Shown: positions 12,337 through 23,836 of the stretch, piece after piece
How positions within the stretch are numbered: position 1 is the first letter of the stretch
Layout: every line of letters starts with the position of its first letter
Origin: Mytilisepta virgata
Taxonomy: Eukaryota; Mollusca; Bivalvia; Mytilida; Mytilidae
Direction: 5' to 3'
Length of the DNA: 64,000 nt
NCBI GenBank assembly: GCA_028015205.1
Contig: CM051515.1
Coordinates: 12,604,001 to 12,668,000 of the forward strand
Translations under genes and position numbers: made by a program
The notes under the pieces: model-generated
Database searches by the model: none
Seen by the model: only the letters and a program-made list of their open reading frames with translations
What the model was told of the DNA's origin: nothing

Positions 12337-12866
12337 CTACAATAAGTAAGTGTTAGTGCAAATAAAATGTAAAATAAAAAAATTTATGACGGAACAGCAA
12401 ATAGAACTAATTGTGTCTGACCAATTAAAATGAATGATAATAAAACTTAAAATTTCTACCTTAATAAATCAGTGACAGTGAAATATACAACTAATTATTA
12501 GTCTTTTTCAATATTTGCTTACAACTTATTATTTGAATTGAGTGATCTTATAGCTAAAAGGAAATTTTAAATTAGATTTTCATTTAAATTTTGGGGTAGA
12601 TGAGAATGTTCAGATGCAACAGTTTAAGTCTAAACAAAATGTCATGAAAATAAAGAATACATGTAGAAAGTTTTTTCTTTAGTAAGATAACTTTTAAAGT
12701 TGTACACACGACTATAAAAAATAATACTAATAATAAATAATAACATGTTTTACAAAAACATTATGCCATACATTTTACAAATATATGTATTAAATTTCTT
12801 TTTAAATATATTGAGATCACATTCAGTAATAGACGTATGTATCAATTCATTTATAATTTTAAACTA

Positions 12867-13553
12867 GAAATTGTGTCTGTAAGACATGGATGCCCCGCCT
12901 AAAATGTAGGTCATCATGTATGAATGCTCAGTACTATCCAAGGCACATCCACAGATGAAGTTTCATTGAAACACTATGCTTAGTTCCAAAGAAATGAACC
13001 TAAATGCAAAACTTAACCAGAGTCACTCCAGAATAAAATGTAGGTCATAATGACCCAATTATTGTATGACTGCTCAGTACTACACAAGGCACATCCACTG
13101 ATGAAGTTTCATTGATACACTATGCCTAGTTCCAAAGAAATGAACCTAAACATAAAACTTAACCAGAGCCGCTCAAGCATAAAATGTAGGTCATAATGAT
13201 CCAATTATTGTATGACTGCTCAGTACTACATAAGGCACATCCACTAATGAAGTTTCATTGATACACTATGCTTAGTTCCAAAGAAATGAACCTAAACGCA
13301 AAACTTAACCAAGTCACTGAAGCATGAAATTTAGGTCATAGCAACCCAAGTCTTGCTGAACTGTCTTGTACTATACAAGAGGACTGTAGTGGTGAAATAT
13401 CATTGATATATTGCTATAGGTTTCTGAGAAATGGAGCTAAACGCAAAACTTAACCAGAATCGGGACATACGGACGTACGTACGTACAGATGTATCGAAGG
13501 ACAAGGGTAAATCTAATATGCCCCGGCCACACTTGTGGCGGGACATAAAAAAA
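12867..13553 (+). mobile_element. Repeat element with about 150-bp subrepeats and TATGCCCC...GGGACATAAAA tail
   Basis: It starts AGAAATTGTGTCTGTAAGAC and contains four imperfect subrepeats built around TAAAATGTAGGTCAT, GCTCAGTACTA and GATGAAGTTTCATTG. It ends with a GACGTACGTACG-type stretch and TATGCCCCGGCCACACTTGTGGCGGGACATAAAA, which folds into a small hairpin. A related copy is at 40165-40552. No coding capacity is seen; class unknown. Confidence 0.65.
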
Positions 13554-13873
13554 TTAAACAAATAAATAAGGTAAACAATTCATTTAGAGTTGATATCTTG
13601 GGCTATTGTTTTGTCACTTCCTAAAGTGAAATATCAACATTTATTTCACACAAGAATTATCAAACTTTCTTTCACTTGGAAATCACAGCATTTCACCACT
13701 CTTAATCTTATTAAAAGATTATTCAAATTATTTAGACTCAATGAAAAATTTCATGGGATTTTTGCATAGCGTATCAATATGGGTAGAATAAGTCATCAAC
13801 TAGACATATATAACAGTCTTCCAAAAAGAAGACAAATACAAAATGCACAGTAATACCAGAAATTTTCTGTGTA

Positions 13874-14343
13874 CAGTCAGTGGACATAAGTATTTGTCAC
13901 CTCAAATTTTTCCCATAGATTTCATACAAATTCACAAATTTTCAAAAATTATTGTTGAGTCATTTCTTAACCAATTTTCATGAAACTTTCTTAGTCAGAA
14001 AGAGAAATGTTTGAAATTGTGTATGCATTTCCGATTCCTGATTTATATGAGTGACAATGATTTAGTTACAAAAAATATTGTGATGTCATATTTTCCCTAT
14101 ATATTCAACTAATTTTTCGATGTCATAATTTTTTTGTGATTAAATCATTACAACTCTGAAATTAAAAATCACAAAAATATACATAAAAAAAGTAGCTTGA
14201 AACTATATTCTTTCTGACGGTGAAAATTACATGAAAATTTCTTGTGAAATGACTTCACAATAAATTTTTTGAAAATTTGTGAATCTGTGTGTAGAAACGT
14301 ATGGCAAAAATCGGAGGTGACGAATACTTATGCCCACTGACTG
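13874..14343. mobile_element. 470-bp MITE, Tc1/mariner-like, TA target duplication
   Basis: The ends start CAGTCAGTGG and are inverted over more than 30 bp (CAGTCAGTGG, A or G, CATAAGTATT, T or C, GTCACCTC), with weaker inverted similarity continuing inward (both arms share TTCACAAATTTTCAAAAA). The element is bounded by TA on both sides (13872-13873 and 14344-14345). No transposase frame, so it is non-autonomous. CAGT ends and a TA duplication fit Tc1/mariner. Confidence 0.8.
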
Positions 14344-14759
14344 TAACTCATTATTCTACAGTAGTTAGTCCATTATACACCAAACATTTACAAGATCCAC
14401 TTGATATAAAATGTTTGTTTTATTATTGACAAAATGTTTAACATAAATGACAAGAGATTTTTATTCAAGTATCATATTTTAAACAAACATGGTACTACAA
14501 TGGCTTAATAAAACTCTAATAATAAATGCTTCGTAACTACTTGTACTGCTTAATATATGACTAGCCAAAATTAACTGCCACAGAAAAACATAAATTAACA
14601 TGTATTATGCATATTGGTACAGATCAATGTTTTGGTCAAATGATACTCTCCCAAGGGGAGATAACACCCACATCATAAACAAATATTATACAAGATTGCC
14701 TCAATGTAGCCAATTCCCCCTCCGGCCAATAACATATACTTATTGACTGGGTATCAGGA

Positions 14760-14855
14760 GAATAGTAAGTTTATTGTTCCCGATGTACCAACTATTGTCC
14801 CGAGGCATAGCCGAGGGCAATAGCTGGTACAGAGGGGATAATAAACTTACTATTC
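14760..14855. repeat. Foldback element, arms inverted
   Basis: GAATAGTAAGTTTATT (14760-14775) is perfectly inverted at 14840-14855, and the pairing continues inward imperfectly through GTACCAACTATTGTCCCGAGG and its partner CCGAGGGCAATAGCTGGTAC. The whole 96-bp unit can fold into one long hairpin. Probably a miniature foldback transposon. Confidence 0.7.
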
Positions 14856-16513
14856 CCCGAATATAGTAAAATTATTGTCTTATTTTTATATAGAAAAAAC
14901 ATACTGAGGTATAATAATAGTGATATTTTAACATACGTAACAAGGCAGAAGGTTGCAAAATTACTGAACTAAACGTGCCGAGACAATGCTGATTTAAATC
15001 TTTGACATAAATTTCATCAAAATCTGTTGAGACATGTAGACATGAGAACACTTACGAATTGGGAAAGATGGAAATCAGCTTTTCTATATCCTCCACTTAG
15101 GGTTGGGTGAGAAGACATTAATTATACAGCATTTGCAGAAGTAAGTATTTTCAATGAATTTTACTGACCATAAATATAAACAAAAACAATTTAAATGAAA
15201 AAACCAATAATTTCTAGCACTATTTTGAAACAAAATTCTGGCAGCTTTTTAATTTTTACCCCAGAATCAAACATTTCAAATAACTCGTCTGATATGTTGT
15301 TGTCCTGTGAATGTTTATAAGATGGATAAAATCATAAGAAATTACCGAGACAAAGTCAAAATCATTAGAATGTTGACTGATTTATTATTTTTCCAATTTT
15401 CCTTTTTTTTCACAAAGATTACAAAGTTCATAAAACATGCAACACACTACAAATCTTGGAAATGTCAACACTTTCTTAATTTTGACACTAAAATTTTAGG
15501 CCAACTAAAAATAGTTTCTTGGTTCTCTTGGAAACAGAAATAAATAAGATCCCTTGTATTTTTGGTTGTTTGATGCAAATGATGAAAAATAACAAATTCA
15601 GCAACTCTTTAGTTACACAATTCTATAATATGTTGTTACAATTGTTATTGGTACGATTGAAACAACATATGCAACTCCCTCAGGCAAAGTTGACATTTTG
15701 TGTGCTCTTTTATGTTATTTTTTGTCCGGAGTTCTGTCTGTTGGGTGCGTTTATTGATTGATGTCATTGCTGACCTTTCCTTTTTCAATTTTTGTTGTTT
15801 ATGAGACATTTGATGTTTGGCTTTCCAAGGTTTAGTCATGAGTGTACTTGATTAATGTTCACAGGGAATTTAGGTATCTGAATTTATTTTTAAAAGTGTA
15901 AATTTATTTTTCTACCTATTCTACTGTAACTACAGCAAAACCTGGATGGCTTGAACTCCATAGACCATCGAAATCTGTTCGAGTTACTGAAGTTTGTTCC
16001 AGCATGGAATTTAATTTCAAGTACCATATATATACGACTTGGTAAAGTAAATCATTACCAATTCATAATTTAAAATTAAAATTCAAGATCGTTAATCAGA
16101 CTATTCTATTTCTATCAGATCTGTGATTGTTCGATGAAAAACCTGTAAATATCAGGTAATAGGCCTGTTCATTTACTATTGGGTTTTGGGTTTTCCCTTG
16201 TCATACACAATTTTATATATTAGGAGAACAAACGTTTAATTTTGGTTCGACTTTCAAGAAATTTGTTAGAGAAACTAGGGTTATTTTAACATAGATATAA
16301 AAGGAAAATTTACATGACTTTCGAAACACCAACTGTGGTGTTTGGGAAATCCGAGTTCGAGCTTCCGAATCTTGGCTGTAAATTATACAAAATATGTGAT
16401 AAGCGAGCTATCATTTTAGTTCGGGTATATCAAAGTAAGACTTCTTATAAAATTAAAGATCTCCATTTGATATCTGCATCCTTCATCAACAAATAAACAA
16501 TTCATGAACTAAC

Positions 16514-16681
16514 CATTTGGACTCGTTGTTCTCCACAGATGACCGGTGGTTCCTTGAACTTAGATTTATCTCCCCCTAGTGTCTCCTTACCGAAATCCCA
16601 TTCCTCCTCTAGATACTTCCTGTTTAATCTGTCTGCTAACTTTTTATCATGGTGTGACAATAACAGCTCAAAATCTACAAG
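16514..16681 (-). CDS. Gene 1 exon 8
   Basis: This 168-nt exon is phase 0 at both ends, with acceptor tttctcttttacag and donor CAAATG|gttagt. It encodes 56 residues, beginning LVDFELLLSHHDKKLADRLN and ending GEQRVQM. The composition is highly charged and probably helical. No recognised motif. Confidence 0.88.
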
Positions 16682-16802
16682 CTGTAAAAGAGAAACATCA
16701 CTTGAATGAAATTTTTTTCTTTTAAAATTAAGTATTTATTAAAAATATATATTAAATCAGAAACATTCGGGAAAAACTAAACGATTGAAATCCATTTAAA
16801 CA

Positions 16803-17072
16803 GTTTGTTTGTTTGTTTAGTTGGGGGTTTTATGCCGTTTTCAGCACATTTGGCTATTTCGTGGAAGCCAGTTTTTATTGGTGGAGGAAGCCGGAGTACC
16901 CGGAGAGAACCACTGACCTTCGGTAGGAAAATTGGCAATCCTTGTCAGTTAAGATTGTAGTCAAACACACCCCGTCACAGGTGAGATTCGAACACACAAC
17001 CTCAGTGTTGACAGGCTAGTGATCATAAGTAGTCATGACGAACTACCTAGACACTCGGCCACCAAGGTCCCC
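16803..17072 (-). mobile_element. tRNA-derived SINE, copy 1
   Basis: On the minus strand it has a tRNA-like head (GGACCTTGGTGGCCGAGTG with A box, then a B-box-like AATCTCACC context), a conserved middle (CTCCGGGTACTCCGGCTTCCTC) and an AAACAAACAAAC tail. Flanking CCATTT-A/G-AA may be a decayed target duplication. Same family as the copies at 21048, 35541 and 62923. Confidence 0.8.
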
Positions 17073-17079
17073 ATTTGAA

Positions 17080-20000
17080 ATGGGTTCAAGATGCAAAAAA
17101 ATTGAACATGAAACTGCATTAGAAAACTTTGAACAAGTTTTTGTCAATGATAGATCAGATGAAACACAATCAAGTCTTTATAAAGACATCACTGTGATAT
17201 TTGAAAATAGAATTATAGTAAACAGGAAAACAAAAAATCACAGAAGATGAAACAAAATTAAACGAATAACAAAGAGAGGTTAAGACAGGTTTCTAAGAGA
17301 GACCCACATTAAATAACAATTTATTAATGGACAAATGTAAAAATTTGAAGATATTTGACCATGTTAACACACAAAATATGTGAAATATAACAAGCATTAA
17401 TTTTACATGAAATATATATTTTAAAATACATGTATGGGTTAAAAAATTAACAAGAAATGAAATGAATATGTTTTCATATTTTTTCTTCATGCAAGCTTTA
17501 AAGTGAAACATTGTTTCAAAATTAATTTTTCCCTTAAAGTTTACATTAATTATCATCAAGAAATATGCCAATACATTTTGATCTAATTTTAATGTACACT
17601 TACATCTTGGTATTCCTTCATATTTAGCAGAATTCATTAAGTCTGATTTCCAAAAATGTTAAATTATGAATTTTAATTACAATTCTGTCACTGGTATGAC
17701 ATTTTAAAATAATTTTCTTTGATGTTAAATCCATAATAATTCATTTGTTACGGAAATTTGGTCCTATCAAGGTCATAAGTAAATATATCATGCCTAATAT
17801 AAAATTATTGGCGACTTCGTTTTAAACGGATTTAATCCTTTTTATTGTTTTGCGTGGTATTATTGTAATCCTGTTTAGTGTATTTCCTTTTCAATATAAT
17901 TCTGTGTCCTACATAGACTCCATTAAAATGCGGTAAAGTTCATTTAAAATTTGTTTTCATTTTAAATGACTTCGTCTTTCGAACATGCTTTCTTGAATAA
18001 ATGCACATGTTTTTCTTTCATATCACAATGAAAATTTGAGATCACAACACTTTTACAGTTTTTCAAAATATTTGCAAAGTCGTTGATAACCACCCTTATT
18101 TTTTTTCAAGTGACTACCAATTTGTTTTCTCCAAATGAAAATTACAATGAACAAAGAATCTTCCACATATCTTTAATATTCTCGCTTTTTGTTGAAGTTG
18201 TCACTTTTGTTATTTACTAAAGTAATTAACACAACAAATTAGCTTAATTAGTAATTTGTTCCAAAGTGTTCAATTGGAGAATGAGTTTTACTTTGTTTCC
18301 AAATTTCTACAGTTAGTTATTTTAAAGTTTCAGCCTTTTCACGCATAACACTTATTCCATAAAGGGTGTAATCGAGGAATTTAAAACTTTAAGAAATATT
18401 TTTAACAAATTATGTCTACAACATTTCATTTTTATATTTAAACGCACCTTTCATGTCAAAAGTCATTTTCATTAAAAAATTTAAAAGTCTTAACAGAAAG
18501 AAGACTGGCATTAGAATTTTTTCCTTCCTTTCTAATGGCCTCTGGTTTTTTCTGCAGTCTTTATGGGTACAATACAACTAAATGATGTTATGATAAAATA
18601 ACAAAATAATAAATATTTACAGCAAATAAACAGATTAACAGACTTTTATCAGATTAAATGGGATTTATAAATCATAATAGAATACGCCCTAAAACCTAAA
18701 AGTGCTTAACAGTCAACGGGACAAGGATAAAATATAAAGAATTTAAAAATTCTTTTGTATTATATACCCTGATTGTTTTAGATGCTGATAAATAAATCAA
18801 TAATATTTTGGCGTGGTATTCATTGGGGGTCTTTTGTGGTAACTGGGTTCAAGAAACGTTTTAAATTACATTCTAAAAGAACTGCAAGTCACACTGATTT
18901 TTAACATTGATTTGATATATATAAAATTTGATGAGAAACCAAATGTTTATATACCAAAAGGACAAAAATAAGCAAATCAAAAGAAATTTTAATTTATTAT
19001 TCCAAAATAATATTGAAATGTTTAAAATTTAATTTTTGGATCTTTTTTTTACAGTTTGACATTGTAACTGGTTCCAAAAGATAAAACAATATTTGTACTT
19101 TTTTTTCTAACATTGAATTAAAGTACACTCTTCCTGTTTCTAACTTCTGGAAAGGGTCCGGGTGCGTTTAGTTTTCACACATTGTCATTAAATGATTGCG
19201 CGATTGCACATGTTTCACCTGTACTTTTAGATTTAACTTGTGCACTGTGAAATTAAAATGTTTTACTAAAACTGCACACATGATTGATTAAAAATAGTTT
19301 GAGAGCCTTCAAGTCGGCTTTTTGTTTGTTATAAATATATTGAATTTATATCTGGAAAGTCTTTTTTTGATACTCTTCTGACAAAGTTTTCAAATTGCAT
19401 TATACTCCTTCGTGCATGTCTTCAATAATTCCATAGATATTCTACAAAGTTTCCAAGATCTGTTGTAAAAGCTGTAGGAGGAGTTGATTGCAATTACACG
19501 AAAATAGTTGCCGAATTTTTCCCATATGTCTGCTTGTCCAACATTCACAATACTCTCAACAGGATTTGCACTACATGCAACATGTCCGAAAATGGACACT
19601 CTAACAGATCACAAAATTTTCATTGTCCAAATTTTAATGTGATGTTTTTATTTTTGTAAAAAATTCAAAAGTTTTAAAGTATCAGAATGTTATAACTAAA
19701 ATTCAAATTATGGTTTTTGTTAATTATTTTCTTTTCAAAATGTACATCAATTGCATTGATCGATCTGACGAATTTGAAGACCATTTTCATGTCCCAAATT
19801 GTGATCTTCAAAAACCCCAAAAGCTCTCACAGGAAATATTTGACTGTAATTCGTTTTTTTCCCCACATATTAGATGCAATTCTAGGTCTATCTGACGATA
19901 TTATTCAATATAAAAACAGTCAAAAACTATGTACATTTTTAAAATAAAAATATGAAAACAATTAAACCTGAATAACAACTTCTTTTAAAATTCTAAAGAA

Positions 20001-21040
20001 GCAACTATATAAATTTATTCAAAATCAGTTCAGATTCATTTGTAAATTTTTAAAAATTTCAACATGTCTATTTTTAACATAAAGAAGCTTTTGGGAAATA
20101 TTTATTAAAATCTAGACAGTTAAGTCAAAATTATTTATAAATTAAAATCTACTCCTACTTAAAAATTTCATCACAAATCTTGAAGCATTTTCAATTTATT
20201 ATTGTTATAAAAAGAAAAGTAACTCACCAAAATAAACTTAGAATAGGTGTCGCCTCATACCTTATTCGCTTGTATTAGAAATCTGTGGAGGTAAGACAAG
20301 AGAATCAAACATCAGTTAAAGTGCAAGATAGAGAAATCTCAGAACCCTATGGTAAGATTTAAATTGTCTTTGACTAGGCAAGCCTCGTCAGAGAACGTTT
20401 GAAATCTGACCCTTGAGAGTCTATTTCTCGATATTGCATTTTCACCGATGTTAGATTCAGTATGCCTACCCCACATCATAATGTTTTATCCATATCTCCT
20501 TACCTAGAAATTTCCCGTGTAAAATCAAAATAAAATTTATCTGAGGTAGTCATGTGAATTCCTCCATCATCCCGTAAAGACAGAAAATTATGTATTAACT
20601 GACAGCATAAAATCCTTACACATGCCTTCAATTTTATTTTTTAGCTATTTCCTTCAGTACGTACATGATAAATTTCTGACCTCTTGAAGAATATGAAATG
20701 TACGAGATTAAGATATTTAATAAAATCCACGGGATATTGATATAACATGACATAATTTATGTCATAAATCTATTTAATCATCTTAAAAGACATTCATAAA
20801 CAAATTAAATTCACTGTTTTCCTAATAAAAAGTTAATATTGGCACTCTAAATTTTCACCTTATTTCACTGTGGACCTTAGATTGTACATTAAAAGGACAT
20901 GATGTAAGCATTGTCTTATACATATAAGTACAAACTTTTGATGCTCAGAAATATGAAATAAGGATTTAGATTTTTCGATTTCTGTCATAATTTGACTGCA
21001 TTAATATTGAAGTATGGTGAATTAATTGTTGACACAAAAT
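17080..21040 (-). other. Interior of gene 1 intron 7, no gene seen
   Basis: About 4 kb of AT-rich sequence. Short ORFs on both strands (for example 17293-17637 and 19390-19599, minus) lack splice context or recognisable motifs. No repeat family was recognised. Confidence 0.5.
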
Positions 21041-21047
21041 AATTTCA

Positions 21048-21311
21048 GGGGCCTTGGTGGCCGAGTGGTCTAGGTAGTTCGTCATGACTACTAATGATCA
21101 CTAGCCTGTCAACACTGAGGTTGTGAGTTCGAATCTCACCTGTGGCGGGGTGTGTTCGAATCCAATCTAAATTGAAAATGATTGCCAATTTTCCTACCAA
21201 AGGTCGTGGTTCTCTCCGGGTACTCTGGTACCTCCACCAATAAAAACTGGCCGCCGCAAAATAGCCAAATGTGCTGAAAACGGCGTAAAACCCCAACTAA
21301 ACAAACAATAA
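21048..21311 (+). mobile_element. tRNA-derived SINE, copy 2
   Basis: It starts GGGGCCTTGGTGGCCGAGTGG (A box), has B box AGTTCGAATCTC, a body with CTCTCCGGGTACTCTGG and a tail AAACAAACAATAAAC. It is flanked by a 12-bp target duplication with one mismatch, ACAAAATAATTT (21034-21045) and ACAAAACAATTT (21312-21323). Confidence 0.85.
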
Positions 21312-22030
21312 ACAAAACAATTTGAAACAAAATTAGTTTTTGCCATGATATGGCCATATTCGTCGACATTTTATTAAACAACATTTAATCAATCAATCTT
21401 GACACCAAATATCTATGTTTATGTGTCAAAAGTTTATGCCAGGGAACAATGCTTCAATTTCAGTTCTTCATCTTAAGTCACAATAAGATCTTCAATCTGA
21501 AGAAAAATCTTGGACACAACTTGGCAATAAGGATAATAATATCATCTACAGGTACCCTTGTTCTCACATGCAATAATAGTTTGTTTTTGGTCACACTGTT
21601 TATGATTTAAAGCTTGCATTTCTACCCATTTCTAAGACTCATACAAATAAAATTAAAAACATACCTAATTATACTATGTAACTATAGGGCTATATATATG
21701 GACAGTAAAATTACAAATATGGGAAAAGTCAAAATTCGTCACCCAATAATGCTTTAAGGTTTGGTTAATTTATGAAATTTATGCCTAAATTCCTCAAATT
21801 CTTTTAAAATATTTTCTTTGTAAATTTTCAATATCTCACCCTTATTTTGGAAAAAATCTCACCTTTGACCTTTTTGAATTGTCAGGTATAAACAATAAAA
21901 AAAGAAAGAAAAGAAGAATTTTTTTTTATAAAATGTTTTAAATGGACAATCTAAATTAAAAATATTAAATTAAATAAAGGGAGATAATCCAGATTATATC
22001 TAAATCTTTTTGCAAAAGATTTATGTATTA

Positions 22031-22947
22031 GTCCAGTCAATCTAGCATAAATTTGACCCTAACCTTAAAGTAATTGCAAAAGAAGATTTTTAAGTTTTAA
22101 TCTTTAGCATTATACCCCAAATATACACAGAAAAAAGTCTAACAAAATCTAACTCGAGGAAGATTAAAAAATCACGATTTTAAAATTCCTATGGACATTT
22201 GCATTGAAAATGGGAGATAACTCTGCAAAAAAGGCAGAAATATCAATAAAAATTGATACAAAATTATAACTTTACCGCTTCTATTAAGCAGAATGTATTG
22301 ATTCTTGATTTTTTAGCCGTCTTTAGAGTATAACAAACAACTCTAAAGTTTTTTTCATATCTTTTATCAAGCTACAACCTAGATTTCGTAATTCATTAGT
22401 TGACCAATTATTAAATTTTTAACTTTTCAAGGTAAAGAATCTCAAATTTAACAAAAATAATTAAGCATATATTCTTCTTTTTGTGGTTTAAAGTTTCTTT
22501 TAACAAGGTAGATGCTGATCAAATATAATTTACAGATATAAGCAATACCAATTTTTCACATTATTTTTTCAAAATGGTCACAAAGCCACAAATTTGCAAT
22601 TTCTTTAATGAACAATGCGCAAAAAAAATAAAAATACCCATAACATTTCGGTTTTGTACATTTCATACAGTCAAATACGAACTTATAACCCCATCAAAGT
22701 ATCATACCTTACATGAATTTTAAGAAAATCAACCAAAAACTGACAAAAAAAGACTAATTTTTTCAGAGTTGTCTCCCCTTTCCAATGTTAATTTCCATAG
22801 GGAATTAAAAATGCTGATTTTGAGTTTTCCTCAAGTTAGATTTTATGGGACTTTTTTCTGTGTATATTTGGGGCTTAATGCTATAGATTAGAACTAAAAT
22901 ATTTTCTGTTGCAATTAGTTTGAGGTTAAAACTTAGTCTGACTGGAC
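22031..22947. mobile_element. 917-bp foldback element with about 190-bp inverted arms
   Basis: The left end GTCCAGTCA and right end TGACTGGAC are inverted, and the similarity extends about 190 bp inward on each side (shared CCCCAAATATACACAGAAAA and AAATCTAACT words). TA flanks both ends. The centre has no coding frame. The right end lies 73 bp from the donor of gene 1 exon 7. Likely a non-autonomous DNA transposon; superfamily not clear. Confidence 0.75.
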
Positions 22948-23020
22948 TATATATGGTTTCCATGAATATAATGGTGTAATGGCCATTTTTAAAATTATTT
23001 CCGTAAATTTGAATTTTTAC

Positions 23021-23093
23021 CTTAAACAGATCTCCTTCTTTACCATCCACATTTTCTGTGGAATCAAATTTAACATCTTCATATAAATCTGCC
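23021..23093 (-). CDS. Gene 1 exon 7
   Basis: This 73-nt exon has acceptor gattttttttacag and donor AAG|gtaaaa. One base completes Trp, and 24 residues follow (ADLYEDVKF to GDLFK), phase 0 at the end. It is acidic and probably a surface linker. A 917-bp foldback element ends only 73 bp downstream of its donor, within the next intron. Confidence 0.8.
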
Positions 23094-23720
23094 CTGTAAA
23101 AAAAATCATAATTTTTAACAAAATTGAAAATTACTACCATATTTTACTAAATTGTCTTACAAGATTTCTCAAACTTTTTTTATCAGTTAAAACATAAAAC
23201 AAAAATCTGTCTGAATGACGGAAAACCAGATTTTCCTTGTTTGGAGCTGCATGACTGCCCACTTGCCCCTTGCCTGCAGTACTTGACAGTTTACAGTGAC
23301 ATATAACATGCAAAAAAAAATAAAAATCATTTTACTCTTATTTCTAGTATTTCCTCAAGTCACCTTTCACCAATTCAAGGCAACATTACAGTTTGAGATT
23401 TTATCATTGCTGTTGAATACCATATTGGTACGTACAGTATTACAGCTATTTTGTATCTATGAACAACTGAGGCCAGTGAGGGAAAACCCATACTTTTTAC
23501 TCAAGCTAAAACCATGCAATCAAAATAATAGCAGGATTTAATATTAGTGGTATATTTTGCCCAAATATGACAAAAACATCTAGACTTACGGGTGCTAAAA
23601 AAGATTGCCATTGATCCAAGATCACTTCCTCCCCACCCCCCTAAAAATCAAATGGTTACTCCCTGGTAAAACAAACGCCATGAAAGATAATACAAGTGTT
23701 GCATTTTGCTCTTTACTCAC

Positions 23721-23836
23721 CATAAGACAAGATCTAAGAATTCAAACAATTGCATCCGATTTGGTTCCTCAAAATTTACTGACATGTGCTTGATTCTATG
23801 CATCATTTTCAAAGGTGCAATGCTTCTTCCACACAT
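23721..23836 (-). CDS. Gene 1 exon 6, second EF-hand-like unit
   Basis: This 116-nt exon has acceptor gtttattttag and donor TTATG|gtgagt. It encodes 38 residues, beginning MCGRSIAPLKMMHRIKHM and ending LFEFLDLVL, plus two bases. The second half fits an EF-hand loop NFEEPNRMQLFE with Asn at position 1, Met at 8 and Glu at 12, followed by helix FLDLVLW. With exon 5 it forms a paired, degenerate EF-hand lobe. The paired-lobe reading is inference from spacing and hydrophobic pattern. Confidence 0.85.

Noticed and set aside
17293..17637. 114-residue minus-strand ORF
   Set aside because: AT-rich, low-complexity hydrophobic frame without splice sites that would join it to exons 7 or 8, whose direct join is already in phase.
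21048..21125. Functional tRNA gene (A and B boxes present)
   Set aside because: The tRNA-like head is followed by a SINE body and tail and recurs in four dispersed copies; no complete cloverleaf with matching acceptor stem was seen.
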